From CAZDDI01 sp964504195 (lineage in GTDB: Bacteria > Chloroflexota > Anaerolineae > B4-G1 > SLSP01), in assembly GCA_964504195.1 (NCBI GenBank), contig CAZDDI010000046.1, positions 1-36,508 of the forward strand: a stretch of DNA of 36,508 bases, written 5' to 3'. The notes under the pieces were generated by a model. That model had not been told where the DNA came from, made no database searches, and was given only the letters and a program-made list of their open reading frames with translations. Below are positions 8,028 through 15,773 of this stretch, in pieces. Position 1 is the first letter of the stretch. Each line of letters starts with the position of its first letter. Position numbers and translations under genes: made by a program.

Positions 8028-8125
8028 GTCATTGCGAGCCGTCTGCGGCGAAGCAATCTCGTTCGTGGTTGAGATTGCGCCATTCGCAGACGAATGGACG
8101 CCGCGGGGACGCGGCTCGTAATGAC
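8028..8125. repeat. MITE-like inverted repeat GTCATTGCGAGCCG
   Basis: Terminal 14-bp inverted repeats GTCATTGCGAGCCG (8028-8041) and CGGCTCGTAATGAC (8112-8125) match at 13 of 14 positions. An inner GCAATCTC/GAGATTGC pair adds structure. The ends and the GAAGCAATCTC motif resemble a palindromic repeat widespread in many bacterial genomes. The rest of the gap to 8381 holds an ACGCAAGGACGCAAAG stretch (about 8180), a CGCCATTC-type short repeat (about 8206-8230) and no gene I can support. Confidence 0.75.
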
Positions 8126-8381
8126 AGCTAAAGTTTGAGCCTGAGTAGAGTTACTCCCATGAAAGCCAGATTCAACACAAAGACGCAAGGACGCAAAGTT
8201 TTTTATTCGCCATTCACCATTCGTCATCCGCCATTGATGTGCGGCAAGGCTTTCATGGGGTGTGGCTGGTCAGGCGCGGATGAGCATACCCGACTCCTTG
8301 TGATGGCTTCAGCCGTTGGGAGAACCGCTAAAGCGGTCACTACAAACAAATTCGTGATCTATTGAGTTGAGGATACAAAAA

Positions 8382-9062
8382 ATGATCACTATGTTGACCA
8401 CTTATGAAGATTTCATCGCCCGCGTTACATCGCTGGGCTTTATGGCTTTGTCGCGCCTTTTACCCGGCTTGCCCTCTCTGGGCGATGAGACCGCAGAAGA
8501 CCTTTGGCACACCGGTCTCGATACCGACCCCTGGCGCTGGAAAGATCGCGCCGCTGAGGAGAAACGGCTGGCTTACGGCTGTATTCTGGGCGGGCATAAG
8601 GGTTTTGTCGCGCAGCGGATGTACCCGATTTTCTATGCCGCCTGCCATCCCCCGCTCTCCATGCCCGAACGCTGGGCAGGTGGAACTGTCAGCCAAGACA
8701 CCTGGCAACTTTGGCAACTTTTTGAAGAAAAAGGCGCGCTTACCATGAGCCAGGTGCGGCAAATTTTGGGCGTCAGCCGCAAGCAGGGCGCAGCGGTAGA
8801 TACTGCCATCCAACAATTGCAGCGCGAGTATTACATTATCGTAGATGGCAATGAGCGCAAAGTGAGCGCCAAAGGTGAATTCTACGGCTGGCCGGTCATC
8901 CGTTACCGCCGGGTGCTAGATTGGGCTCCCGCTGGCTGGTTGGACGGTGCCCAAGATTGGCCGGCAGCGGAGGCCAGGGCATTGATCCTGGATGAAGGCG
9001 TGGCGCTGGCGCAGGGGGCTATCCAGCGCCAGGATTTGGCGCGGAAATTAGGCTGGCGGTGA
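8382..9062 (+). CDS. AlkZ-related protein
   Basis: This 226-residue protein resembles the AlkZ-related group in overall pattern: an N-terminal YEDFIARVTSLGFMAL segment, WHTGLDTDPWRWKD, a GHKGFVAQRMYPIFYAA core, a winged-helix-like middle (SQVRQILGVSRKQG AAVD), and YGWPVIRY. AlkZ itself is a winged-helix DNA glycosylase that unhooks interstrand crosslinks. This shorter relative is not shown to have that activity. ATG 8382 is preferred to TTG 8367. It stands just upstream of the defence island without an obvious operon link. Confidence 0.6.
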   Translation: MITMLTTYEDFIARVTSLGFMALSRLLPGLPSLGDETAEDLWHTGLDTDPWRWKDRAAEEKRLAYGCILGGHKGFVAQRMYPIFYAACHPPLSMPERWAGGTVSQDTWQLWQLFEEKGALTMSQVRQILGVSRKQGAAVDTAIQQLQREYYIIVDGNERKVSAKGEFYGWPVIRYRRVLDWAPAGWLDGAQDWPAAEARALILDEGVALAQGAIQRQDLARKLGWR

Positions 9063-9186
9063 AACGTTGTTCAACGCTGGCTCACCGGACGAGCCGGGGC
9101 GACCGTGAGTCATTGGGCAACTCAGAGCCGCCGAATATGTTGTTCATAGATAGTGACGGCTTTTAATCTGTCCAAAGCGCGGGATG

Positions 9187-9195
9187 TGCTATAAT
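9187..9195 (+). promoter_or_regulatory. Extended -10 promoter of the restriction-modification operon
   Basis: TGCTATAAT is an extended -10 with a perfect hexamer, about 70 bp ahead of the methylase ATG. No good -35 is seen. The rest of 9063-9264 holds only short palindromes (for example GGCTC/GAGCC at 9080-9096). Confidence 0.6.
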
Positions 9196-9264
9196 TTAGT
9201 TACGATCTGGAGAAGCCGGAACTGAGATAGAGATTGTCTAAAGCGTGGATTTTGAGGAAAAGCA

Positions 9265-10158
9265 ATGTCTAAACTGATTGCATTTGGATGGTATGGCGGT
9301 AAGTATTCTCATCTTGACTGGTTACTTCCTTTACTGCCTAAAGCAACGCACTATTGCGAACCCTTTGGGGGAAGTGCGGCTGTGTTGCTTAATCGAGAGC
9401 CGTCACTTATTGAGACTTATAATGATTTGGATGGTGAAATCGTTAATTTTTTTCGCGTTCTTCGTGAGAGCCAGGAAGACCTTATTAGAGCTATTGGTTT
9501 AACGCCTTTTGCGCGGGAAGAACTTAAAATTGCAGTGGAAGAATCGCTCGAAGGGGTGTCTGATGTGGAACGCGCGCGGCGTTTTTTTGTGCGCGCGCGA
9601 CAAGTTAGAACGGGTTTAGCCCAAACTGCCACTGAAGGTCGCTGGGCGCATTGCAAATTAACGAGTAGGGCGGGCATGGCTGGCGCTGTTTCGCGTTGGC
9701 TCGGCAGCGTCGAAGGACTTGCTGAGATTGCGCAACGCTTGTTGCGCGTGCAAATAGAGAACGCTCCTGCGGTAGAAGTGATACAGCGCTATGATAGTGA
9801 AGAAACACTTTTCTATTGCGATCCCCCTTATCCCCATGCCTCGCGTTCGGATGCGAATGCTTATGGCTTCGAGATGAAAGACCGTGAGCATCAAGCGCTG
9901 GCTGAGGTTTTGCATACTGTAAGGGGTAAAGTCGCCATTTCCGGCTATCATTGCGCGCTTATGGATGAGCTTTACGGAGATTGGCAATGTATCGAATCCG
10001 CACCGAAAAAGGCGCATTCAACGAATACCCGTTCGGATAATGTAAAGCAGGATCGGGTAGAGGTTCTCTGGGTCAATTACGCAATCAACACACAGGAGAC
10101 TGTTACATGCCAGAACCAGCAGAAATTCTTCATGCCGCTCTTCAACGCGCAATTATAG
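9265..10158 (+). CDS. D12-class DNA adenine N6-methyltransferase
   Basis: This 297-residue protein has the Dam/D12-class order of motifs: motif X WYGGKYS (9-15), SAM-binding motif I CEPFGGSAAV (31-40), NDLDGEIVNFF and catalytic motif IV CDPPY (Asp186-Tyr189). It transfers a methyl group to adenine N6 of a short DNA site. TGAGGA lies about 6 nt before the ATG. Its last 52 nt overlap the following endonuclease gene in another frame, so the two are translationally linked. The natural role is to protect host DNA from that enzyme. The recognition sequence cannot be read from the protein. Confidence 0.92.
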   Translation: MSKLIAFGWYGGKYSHLDWLLPLLPKATHYCEPFGGSAAVLLNREPSLIETYNDLDGEIVNFFRVLRESQEDLIRAIGLTPFAREELKIAVEESLEGVSDVERARRFFVRARQVRTGLAQTATEGRWAHCKLTSRAGMAGAVSRWLGSVEGLAEIAQRLLRVQIENAPAVEVIQRYDSEETLFYCDPPYPHASRSDANAYGFEMKDREHQALAEVLHTVRGKVAISGYHCALMDELYGDWQCIESAPKKAHSTNTRSDNVKQDRVEVLWVNYAINTQETVTCQNQQKFFMPLFNAQL

Positions 10159-11228
10159 ACCTTCAACGCTCGATAGTAACCGATGCTGAGATAGCGCAGC
10201 GGGTGGAATATGTTTGCCGAAACCTGAGCAATCGCGCGGGAGTTCGCTTGTTGATGGCTTGCCTTCTGGCAAAGATACATGCCCCGGAAGTTGATGTAAG
10301 AAAGCCCTATACAAAAATTGACGGGGATGACGCTTTTTCGGGTCGTACCTATGACGAGCAATACATCACCGCTTTTATCAACGCCCATAATTTGCCTTGC
10401 AATAGCACAACGGCTTTTCTCACCCCGGCCCTCAGGAATCGTAACGCGACACTGGTTAAAGGCTTGAATCTTGTAGGCCGTCCGCCTCAGCTGTACGCGG
10501 CTGTTCTCGAACTCTTGGATGATGTTCACTATCACCGGGTTCTTGCAGATGCTCTTTTGACTGAGATTGTGCGGCAACTGCTACGCTTCAGAGATGAGCG
10601 ACAACAGCGTATTGACGCTTTGGTTGGAACGCTAAAAACCACAGCGGACGCACTTCCACTGTCTTCAGAGGCTATTGTTAATCTCGTAGCTCAACATATA
10701 AGTTTGAAAGGCACGAGTCGGCTTCCGGTTCTGCTGGTGACAGCCGCTTACCAGGCCGCTTATCAGCATTTGGGCGAGCGTGTTCTGGCGCTGCATGCTC
10801 ACAATGCCGCCGATATTCAAACCGGCGCTTTGGGAGATATTGAAATCACCCTGGTTGGCGATGATAGGGTTGTTACCAGCTACGAGATGAAGGATAAGCG
10901 CGTAACGCGAGAAGATATCGAGCGCGCTTTGCAAAAGTTAATCGCAAGCGAGCAGCGGATTGATAATTACATCTTTGTCACCACAGATGAAATTGACAAA
11001 GACGTTCAGGACTATGCTCGCTCACTGTATGCCGATACAGGTGGGATAGAGTTTGTGGTACTCGATTGCATTGGCTTCATTCGGCATTACCTGCATCTGT
11101 TCCATCGTTTGCGCGTGAACTTTCTTGAAACGTACCAATCGTTAATTCTGGCTGAGCCAGAAAGTTCCGTGAGCCAGCCGGTTAAGGAAGCCTTTCTTTC
11201 AATGCGGCAGGCTTCAGAAGCCGATTGA
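10107..11228 (+). CDS. Type II restriction endonuclease, SacI-like family
   Basis: This 373-residue protein resembles the SacI restriction endonuclease family, notably in FSGRTYDEQYI and NSTTAFLTPALRN. The C-terminal half has a PD-(D/E)xK-type core: Asp244 in GDIEITL, then Glu260-Met-Lys262 in SYEMKDK. AGGAG sits 9 nt before ATG 10107, inside the end of the methylase gene. With the methylase it forms a compact type II restriction-modification pair. SacI cuts GAGCTC, a sequence present in this window. Whether this homologue has that specificity is unknown, and an adenine methylase partner would have to modify the A of the site. Confidence 0.7.
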   Translation: MPEPAEILHAALQRAIIDLQRSIVTDAEIAQRVEYVCRNLSNRAGVRLLMACLLAKIHAPEVDVRKPYTKIDGDDAFSGRTYDEQYITAFINAHNLPCNSTTAFLTPALRNRNATLVKGLNLVGRPPQLYAAVLELLDDVHYHRVLADALLTEIVRQLLRFRDERQQRIDALVGTLKTTADALPLSSEAIVNLVAQHISLKGTSRLPVLLVTAAYQAAYQHLGERVLALHAHNAADIQTGALGDIEITLVGDDRVVTSYEMKDKRVTREDIERALQKLIASEQRIDNYIFVTTDEIDKDVQDYARSLYADTGGIEFVVLDCIGFIRHYLHLFHRLRVNFLETYQSLILAEPESSVSQPVKEAFLSMRQASEAD

Positions 11229-11337
11229 TGTAAAGCTACCCCTCCACTTTGGCAGATAGATTCCTGCTTTTTCTGCCGCGCAATAGCGTGTGCGCACGCC
11301 CCCCGCTGCTTCCGAAAGGCGTTTACCCGCACAGGGC

Positions 11338-11366
11338 GCGGGAATGACGTTGTGAGAAACTCTGTG
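11338..11366 (+). repeat. Short dispersed repeat (GGAATGACGTTGTGAGAAAC type)
   Basis: The block GGAATGACGTTGTGAGAAAC with CTCTGTGCA recurs at 12610-12638 with a few changes. The rest of 11229-11397 shows nothing I can call. Confidence 0.55.
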
Positions 11367-11389
11367 CATGGGGCAATTCTCATCATTGG

Positions 11390-11436
11390 AAAAGCATCAG
11401 CGCTCCCTGGCCCTTCCAAGGGGCTAGGGAGCGCTG
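11390..11436 (-). terminator. Terminator of the minus-strand lipoprotein gene
   Basis: CAGCGCTCCCTGGCCC (11398-11413) pairs with 11420-11436 with one bulge around a 6-nt loop, a very stable hairpin. On the minus strand it is followed by a short T-rich stretch. It lies 15 bp past the lipoprotein stop. Confidence 0.75.
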
Positions 11437-11450
11437 GTATTGTATGGGGG

Positions 11451-12431
11451 CTACTCCACTTCGAGCAGAATGCGGGCGGAGGAGTGCGCGCGCATGATGG
11501 TTACATCTATCACTTCGTCTGTTTCTGGCAGGGCATCCATACGCGCGTAGGGGAAGAGCGCGCCTACCACCACAAACTCATACAGTCCCGGCTCGCTGGG
11601 GGCCTGGAATTGTACCGCGACGGGTTGCCAGGTGTGCGTGGGGACTGCTACATACAACGGGATCTGCCACGCGCCGTTCCGGAAAAGCGGGACTTGTTGA
11701 TAATCCACGAAGGCTGTCACAGCCATATCCATGTCTATATTTAGCCGATTGTTGAGATGCACATACAGATCTACCAATTCGTTGGGCGCGGCGTGTAGAT
11801 GGGTTTCGATTACAATGCTGCCATATTCGCCAAAAGGGTTTTCTTGGGGGTTGGCATACAGATAATCCAATTCCCGGTAAGCGCGCTGTCCGCTTAGGCG
11901 CTCCGTTGCGATAGAGGGTGGAGTGCTATTTTCGCCTACAATCAGGGAGATGCGTTGGCGGTAAGTGGAGAAAAAGACGCGGCTATCGGCTAATGGATCG
12001 GCATGATCAGCAAAGGGGTTTAGCCAATAGGTAATGGAGAAATCGTGTGAGCCGCGACGCAACGCGGGAGTTTCCAGACGTAATACAAGCGTCTCGCCAG
12101 GTTCCAGAGTGAGATCTTGAAGGAGTGGAACATCTGGTGTACAGGGTATTTGCAAGTGATCGAGCAAGCAAGTCAGTGTGAATGCTACCGCTTCATCATG
12201 GAGCAGCTGTAAGTTGAATTGACCCACAAAGGGCATATTTTCATCAACCAGGTAAGTCTCGCCAGCATCCGGGATATGGATAGGGGATGCGCCGCGGACG
12301 CTCACTGTTAATCCCGGAGCAGAGCGCAACGCTGGCTGGGGCGTAGCCGGTTGTGTGGCAATGGGCTGGCAGGCCGATAACCCTGATATTAACAACAGGC
12401 TGAGCAAGATACAGATAACCGACTTGAACAT
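11451..12431 (-). CDS. Hypothetical lipoprotein
   Basis: This 326-residue protein has a clear lipoprotein signal (hydrophobic residues 5-17, lipobox LSAC, Cys21). A beta-rich extracellular part follows with no family I recognise. Paired Cys at about residues 88 and 97 might form a disulfide. It is transcribed away from the OLD-like gene. The minus-strand promoter in the repeat at 12475 (-10 TATAAT at 12481-12476) would start transcription about 40 nt before its ATG. Confidence 0.85.
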   Translation of the reverse strand: MFKSVICILLSLLLISGLSACQPIATQPATPQPALRSAPGLTVSVRGASPIHIPDAGETYLVDENMPFVGQFNLQLLHDEAVAFTLTCLLDHLQIPCTPDVPLLQDLTLEPGETLVLRLETPALRRGSHDFSITYWLNPFADHADPLADSRVFFSTYRQRISLIVGENSTPPSIATERLSGQRAYRELDYLYANPQENPFGEYGSIVIETHLHAAPNELVDLYVHLNNRLNIDMDMAVTAFVDYQQVPLFRNGAWQIPLYVAVPTHTWQPVAVQFQAPSEPGLYEFVVVGALFPYARMDALPETDEVIDVTIMRAHSSARILLEVE

Positions 12432-12474
12432 GGTTTACCCTCCATTTCGCATAGATTATTGTTGGCGACGGTTG

Positions 12475-12601
12475 TATTATAAGCTATAGCGCACACTTCG
12501 ACAAGGTGTTGTAAACAGCTGACATCTTCCCCGCCTTGCAAAATACTTGACTTCCATACAAGGTATTCTATACTGATATTGAAATCGGCTCGGCGGGCAA
12601 G
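12475..12601. repeat. 127-bp bidirectional promoter repeat, copy 1
   Basis: It is nearly identical to 15516-15642. Inside, the plus strand carries TTGACT (12547-12552), a 16-bp spacer and TATACT (12569-12574). The minus strand carries TTGTCG (12504-12499), a 17-bp spacer and TATAAT (12481-12476). The two promoters point outward, toward the OLD-like gene on the right and the lipoprotein on the left. Confidence 0.85.
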
Positions 12602-12689
12602 GGCGTAGCAGGAATGACGATGCGAGAAACCCTGTGCAATGTGAAAGACTTGGTAGTATTTGTAGCGAGACTGTCGAAAGCATGGGTTG

Positions 12690-12698
12690 TGCTATGAT
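12690..12698 (+). promoter_or_regulatory. Extended -10 element before the OLD-like gene
   Basis: TGCTATGAT matches the window's extended -10 form. With the repeat promoter at 12547 it could give the OLD-like gene two start points. No clear -35 was seen. Confidence 0.4.
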
Positions 12699-12784
12699 TA
12701 GTGGTAAGTAGCAAAAATCAGAATATTTCTGGTAACTTGATTTTTTGGGATTTGCTGATTGGTCTTATGCGAGGAGCAATTGTT

Positions 12785-14449
12785 ATGTCGGATATTTATG
12801 AGGGCACAGGAAAAGAAAATCCCTTAGAACTTTTTGAGTGGTACTATAAAGACTCTGATGAAAAATGGGTACATGTGACTTTGCATGATCTCGAAAGATA
12901 TTTCACAGAGGGGAAAATCTCGCGGGAAACAATGGTGGCATGGAATGGCTTGGCAGGCGAAGGGTTTTCTTTTGGAGATATTGAAGCAGAGTTTTTCTAT
13001 GAATTTGCTGGAAAAGTACAGTCTGTTTATACTGAGGCTGAATTGCATAATGCTTTTTCGGAAAATAAAATTAATCTTTCTACAACAATTTGGGGAAAGT
13101 TACTGCCTTCACAAGGGCTTCCATATAGTTCGTATAAATTTGCAGATGTAGTTTTTGAACCTGATATAAAGCAATTTATTGAGATGCGTAGGGGGCATTT
13201 AACTACAGTTTTGTCTGGATCTAATAATTCAGGAAAAACACTGGCTTTGAAGTTTCTTCGTAGAGAGCTTGGCCCTTCAATCAACTATCTTGCTTGTAAT
13301 AGGTTTTATAACATAGATTACCTCAATCCTGCTACAGAGCAGAAAGGCCAATACGGACAACGTCATACGAGCTTTATCACTCAGCTTTATCAGCAACCTC
13401 ATAATTTTGAGCAAAACGATTTTCCTTTACAACAAGTGGTTAGTCAATTGAAGGATGAGCAACGAAACACACTTTTTTTTCTATGCACTGAGATGCTTGG
13501 TGAGGAATTTGATTTAGCGCAAGTAGATAGTCAAAATAAGCTCAGCCAGTATTTTATTAGCGTTGGTGGACAAAAGCTCGCTATTTCTAGTACAGGTACG
13601 CGCTTGTTAATGATGCTAGTTGCAGCATGTATGGATGACCATTACAATACCGTTCTTATTGATGAGCCTGAAATTGGATTGAGTCCTAGTCTGCAAACAT
13701 CACTCGCAAGATATTTATTTTCAAGTGAGAAAAGGCAAAGCTATTTCCCACACTTGAAGCAGCTAATCATAGCAACGCATTCTCATTTGTTATTGGACAA
13801 AAGTGATATTACAAATAATTTTATTTTTTCTAGGAATATGAATAGGATCACTATCAGACAAGTTGACTCAATTTGCACTTATCATAATTTGCAATTCAAT
13901 ATGCTTGGAAACACTCTTGAGTCGCCTTTTTTGCCATCAGTTATTGTTATTGTTGAAGGTGATACTGATCACGATTATATTAAAAAAATCTTTCAAATAT
14001 ATTTTCCTGACAAACGAGTATCGGTAGTGAAATCAGATGGTGATGGTGGTACGAAGAATCAGTTGTATGTTATCAAAAGCACCCTGGGTGATTTGCAGAT
14101 GAGCCCGTATCGCGAACGGATTTTTATCTTGCTTGATGAAAACCACTCTGTTCGAGTGCGTGATTTTACAAAACATGGTGTTCCATCTAAGAATGTTGTC
14201 ATTTTTGATGAAAATGGTATAGAAATGTATTACCCTCAACAAATTCTCGCGGAAATCTTTGCTTGTAATCCACAGGAGGTGCTCTCTTTGCTTACAGTTG
14301 AAGATAATAAGGTGCGAGTGCGTGATATTGCAATGACGAAAAAGGAACTGTGTCAAAAAGTGCTAGAACGACTAACTTCTGAATCGGAGATTCCATCGGA
14401 GATTCGAGAAAAATTGCTAAGCCCTATTGCTGAGATTCTTGGTAGCTGA
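12785..14449 (+). CDS. OLD-family ATPase/TOPRIM nuclease with two GYF_2-like domains
   Basis: This 554-residue protein begins with two GYF_2 (DUF4339)-like modules: residues about 17-66, starting EWYYKDSDEKW and with TMVAWNG, and about 78-118 (VYTEAELHNAF then TTIWGKL). The ABC-type ATPase of OLD proteins follows: Walker A GSNNSGKT (145-152), Walker B LIDEPEIGLS (Asp293-Glu294) and H-loop ATHSH. A TOPRIM domain ends it: Glu391 in VIVEGDTD, then LLDEN with Asp451, where the family's DxD is not kept. OLD and GajA proteins are phage-defence nucleases, but the usual UvrD-like GajB partner is absent. AGGAG precedes the ATG. The gene is much more AT-rich than the flanking genome, suggesting transfer. 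Confidence 0.8.
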   Translation: MSDIYEGTGKENPLELFEWYYKDSDEKWVHVTLHDLERYFTEGKISRETMVAWNGLAGEGFSFGDIEAEFFYEFAGKVQSVYTEAELHNAFSENKINLSTTIWGKLLPSQGLPYSSYKFADVVFEPDIKQFIEMRRGHLTTVLSGSNNSGKTLALKFLRRELGPSINYLACNRFYNIDYLNPATEQKGQYGQRHTSFITQLYQQPHNFEQNDFPLQQVVSQLKDEQRNTLFFLCTEMLGEEFDLAQVDSQNKLSQYFISVGGQKLAISSTGTRLLMMLVAACMDDHYNTVLIDEPEIGLSPSLQTSLARYLFSSEKRQSYFPHLKQLIIATHSHLLLDKSDITNNFIFSRNMNRITIRQVDSICTYHNLQFNMLGNTLESPFLPSVIVIVEGDTDHDYIKKIFQIYFPDKRVSVVKSDGDGGTKNQLYVIKSTLGDLQMSPYRERIFILLDENHSVRVRDFTKHGVPSKNVVIFDENGIEMYYPQQILAEIFACNPQEVLSLLTVEDNKVRVRDIAMTKKELCQKVLERLTSESEIPSEIREKLLSPIAEILGS

Positions 14450-14469
14450 TTAGCAAGTGTGTAACTTTC

Positions 14470-14663
14470 GCCCTGCCCGGTTCCACGCACCCGGCAGGGC
14501 TTCGCTTTGTGGCTCAATATCCCCATGGACAACCCACGCGACTTTCTCACCACCCACTGGCCCCTGATGCAGCAGGCGGAGCTGTTTCTGCCGCGCCTCA
14601 ATCCTACCGCCGGGAATCCGGCCTGGGAGGCGGCGAATTTCCGCGTGCTGATTGTGCGCCTCT
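14470..14663 (+). pseudogene. Truncated 5' copy of the radical SAM gene with its promoter region
   Basis: These 194 bp match 19980-20173 at roughly 90%, covering the GCCCTGCC/GGCAGGGC hairpin, the promoter region, the ATG (14525) and about 45 codons. The match ends abruptly at 14663. The -10 reads CTCAAT in place of TACAAT, so the promoter appears to be decaying. The hairpin at 14470-14500 may now terminate the OLD-like gene. Confidence 0.92.
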
Positions 14664-14697
14664 TGCTGAATACTGTGGACGTTTGCCAACCGCGCCA

Positions 14698-15163
14698 TCA
14701 AGACACGGGGCGCGTAAGAATGGCCGCCAGATCATCAAATTCTGACCAGGCCAGGAGAAAAGAAGTCAGTGAGGTAACTTGCGGGGCTGTATCTATCGCG
14801 GGGTCATTCAGGTACACCAAGTCTTCGGTCATACCCACCAAGACGACTGCATGGTAGGTTTCCGTCGTCCAGTAAGCCAGCGCATCCGTTTGCAGAAAAA
14901 CGATTGGGGGGAATACGCTGGCGTAGCCAAAGGCGCAACATGGTTTCAGAATATGCGCCAATCGTCGCTTGTACTCCCAATGATTCCAGGCGCATCATGC
15001 GCCGAACCGGTGTCCCAAAAGCGCGCGTGCCGAGCAGCCGGGCCAGTCGCGCTTCAGGCATGTCCAGACCCAGATACAACAGCACCATCCGCGCGCAGGC
15101 CGGTAGACAGGCACCGTCGTGGCTCTGTTTACAATGCGGAACCGGTAGCCAATCGTTCGGCAT
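14698..15163 (-). pseudogene. Frameshifted C39-like cysteine peptidase
   Basis: Reading from ATG 15163, the protein begins with Gln13 and Cys19 in HCKQSHDGACLPACARMVLL, the Gln/Cys pair of papain-like C39 peptidases. The frame is lost at a C6 run on the minus strand (14911-14906). Removing one C joins it to the second frame, which holds the catalytic His and Asp in ETYHAVVLVG and YLNDP and stops at 14698. The repaired product would be about 155 residues without a transporter domain. The homopolymer makes a sequencing error possible, and so is a real recent frameshift. The start overlaps the end of the upstream gene by 35 nt. Confidence 0.7.
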
Positions 15164-15485
15164 GGTCGCCTATCATTTCCAGGTGTTCAGCATCGGTCAG
15201 GACTTCGCCGGTTTGGGCATCTACATCTATCTGCCCTACCTGGCCCAGGTAGCCGACGTTGGGCAAGGAGAGTAACACTGGCGCGCGCCAGAGTAGCCGG
15301 TCGCTTTCGATAATCAATGCCGGCTCACCGCTTCCCAACCCGGTGCCCACATCTGTTACCAGCAGTCGGTTCACTTTTTGCCGCGCACTAAAGGCAGTGA
15401 CATTAAACATGGCCGTTACACGCACCGTAATATCCACTTGCGCCTGCGGCAAACGCGGTAACGTGTGTGTCAATTCAATCGTCAT
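15129..15485 (-). CDS. Small hypothetical protein upstream of the C39-like gene
   Basis: This 118-residue protein has no signal peptide or membrane segment. Its most distinctive part is LLSLPNVGYLGQVGQIDVDA followed by QTGEVL, which resembles short conserved proteins found next to C39-like peptidases in Chloroflexota and Cyanobacteria. I know of no tested function. The coding overlap of 35 nt with the C39-like gene means they are co-translated, and a substrate, chaperone or inhibitor relationship is plausible. It is likely transcribed from the minus-strand promoter in the repeat at 15516 (-10 at 15522-15517, 32 nt from the ATG). Confidence 0.7.
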   Translation of the reverse strand: MTIELTHTLPRLPQAQVDITVRVTAMFNVTAFSARQKVNRLLVTDVGTGLGSGEPALIIESDRLLWRAPVLLSLPNVGYLGQVGQIDVDAQTGEVLTDAEHLEMIGDHAERLATGSAL

Positions 15486-15515
15486 GGCGTTTGCCTTTAC
15501 TTGACTCTCTGTGTT

Positions 15516-15642
15516 TATTATAAGCTATAGCGCACACTTCGACAAGGTGTTGTAAACAGCTGACATCTTCCCCGCCTTGCAAAATACTTGACTTCCATAC
15601 GAGGTATTCTATACTGATATTGAAATCGCTTCGGCGGGCAAG
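15516..15642. repeat. 127-bp bidirectional promoter repeat, copy 2
   Basis: It differs from 12475-12601 at only a few bases. Plus strand: TTGACT (15588-15593), 16 bp, TATACT (15610-15615). Minus strand: TTGTCG (15545-15540), 17 bp, TATAAT (15522-15517). It separates the minus-strand small gene/C39 pair from the plus-strand DruA-NurA-HerA operon, the same geometry as copy 1. Confidence 0.85.
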
Positions 15643-15704
15643 GCATAGCCAGGTTCTTGGTGATGGTGAGCGGTTTATCCGCCGCCCCATTGGGCGGCAA
15701 GCAC

Positions 15705-15733
15705 TTGTCACTGATGTGCAAAGCACCTATAAT
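15705..15733 (+). promoter_or_regulatory. Promoter of the DruA-NurA-HerA operon
   Basis: TTGTCA (15705-15710), a 17-bp spacer and a perfect TATAAT (15728-15733) predict a start near 15740, about 34 nt before the first gene. A GCCGCCC/GGGCGGC hairpin (15681-15698) lies just upstream and could be a regulator site. Confidence 0.8.
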
Positions 15734-15773
15734 TGGAGCAAGATTGGTTTCACCAGCATTTGCTTTTGAATAT

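Noticed and set aside
12785..14449. A Gabija system
   Set aside because: The ATPase/TOPRIM gene is GajA-like in plan, but no UvrD-type GajB helicase follows. The next sequence is the truncated radical SAM copy.
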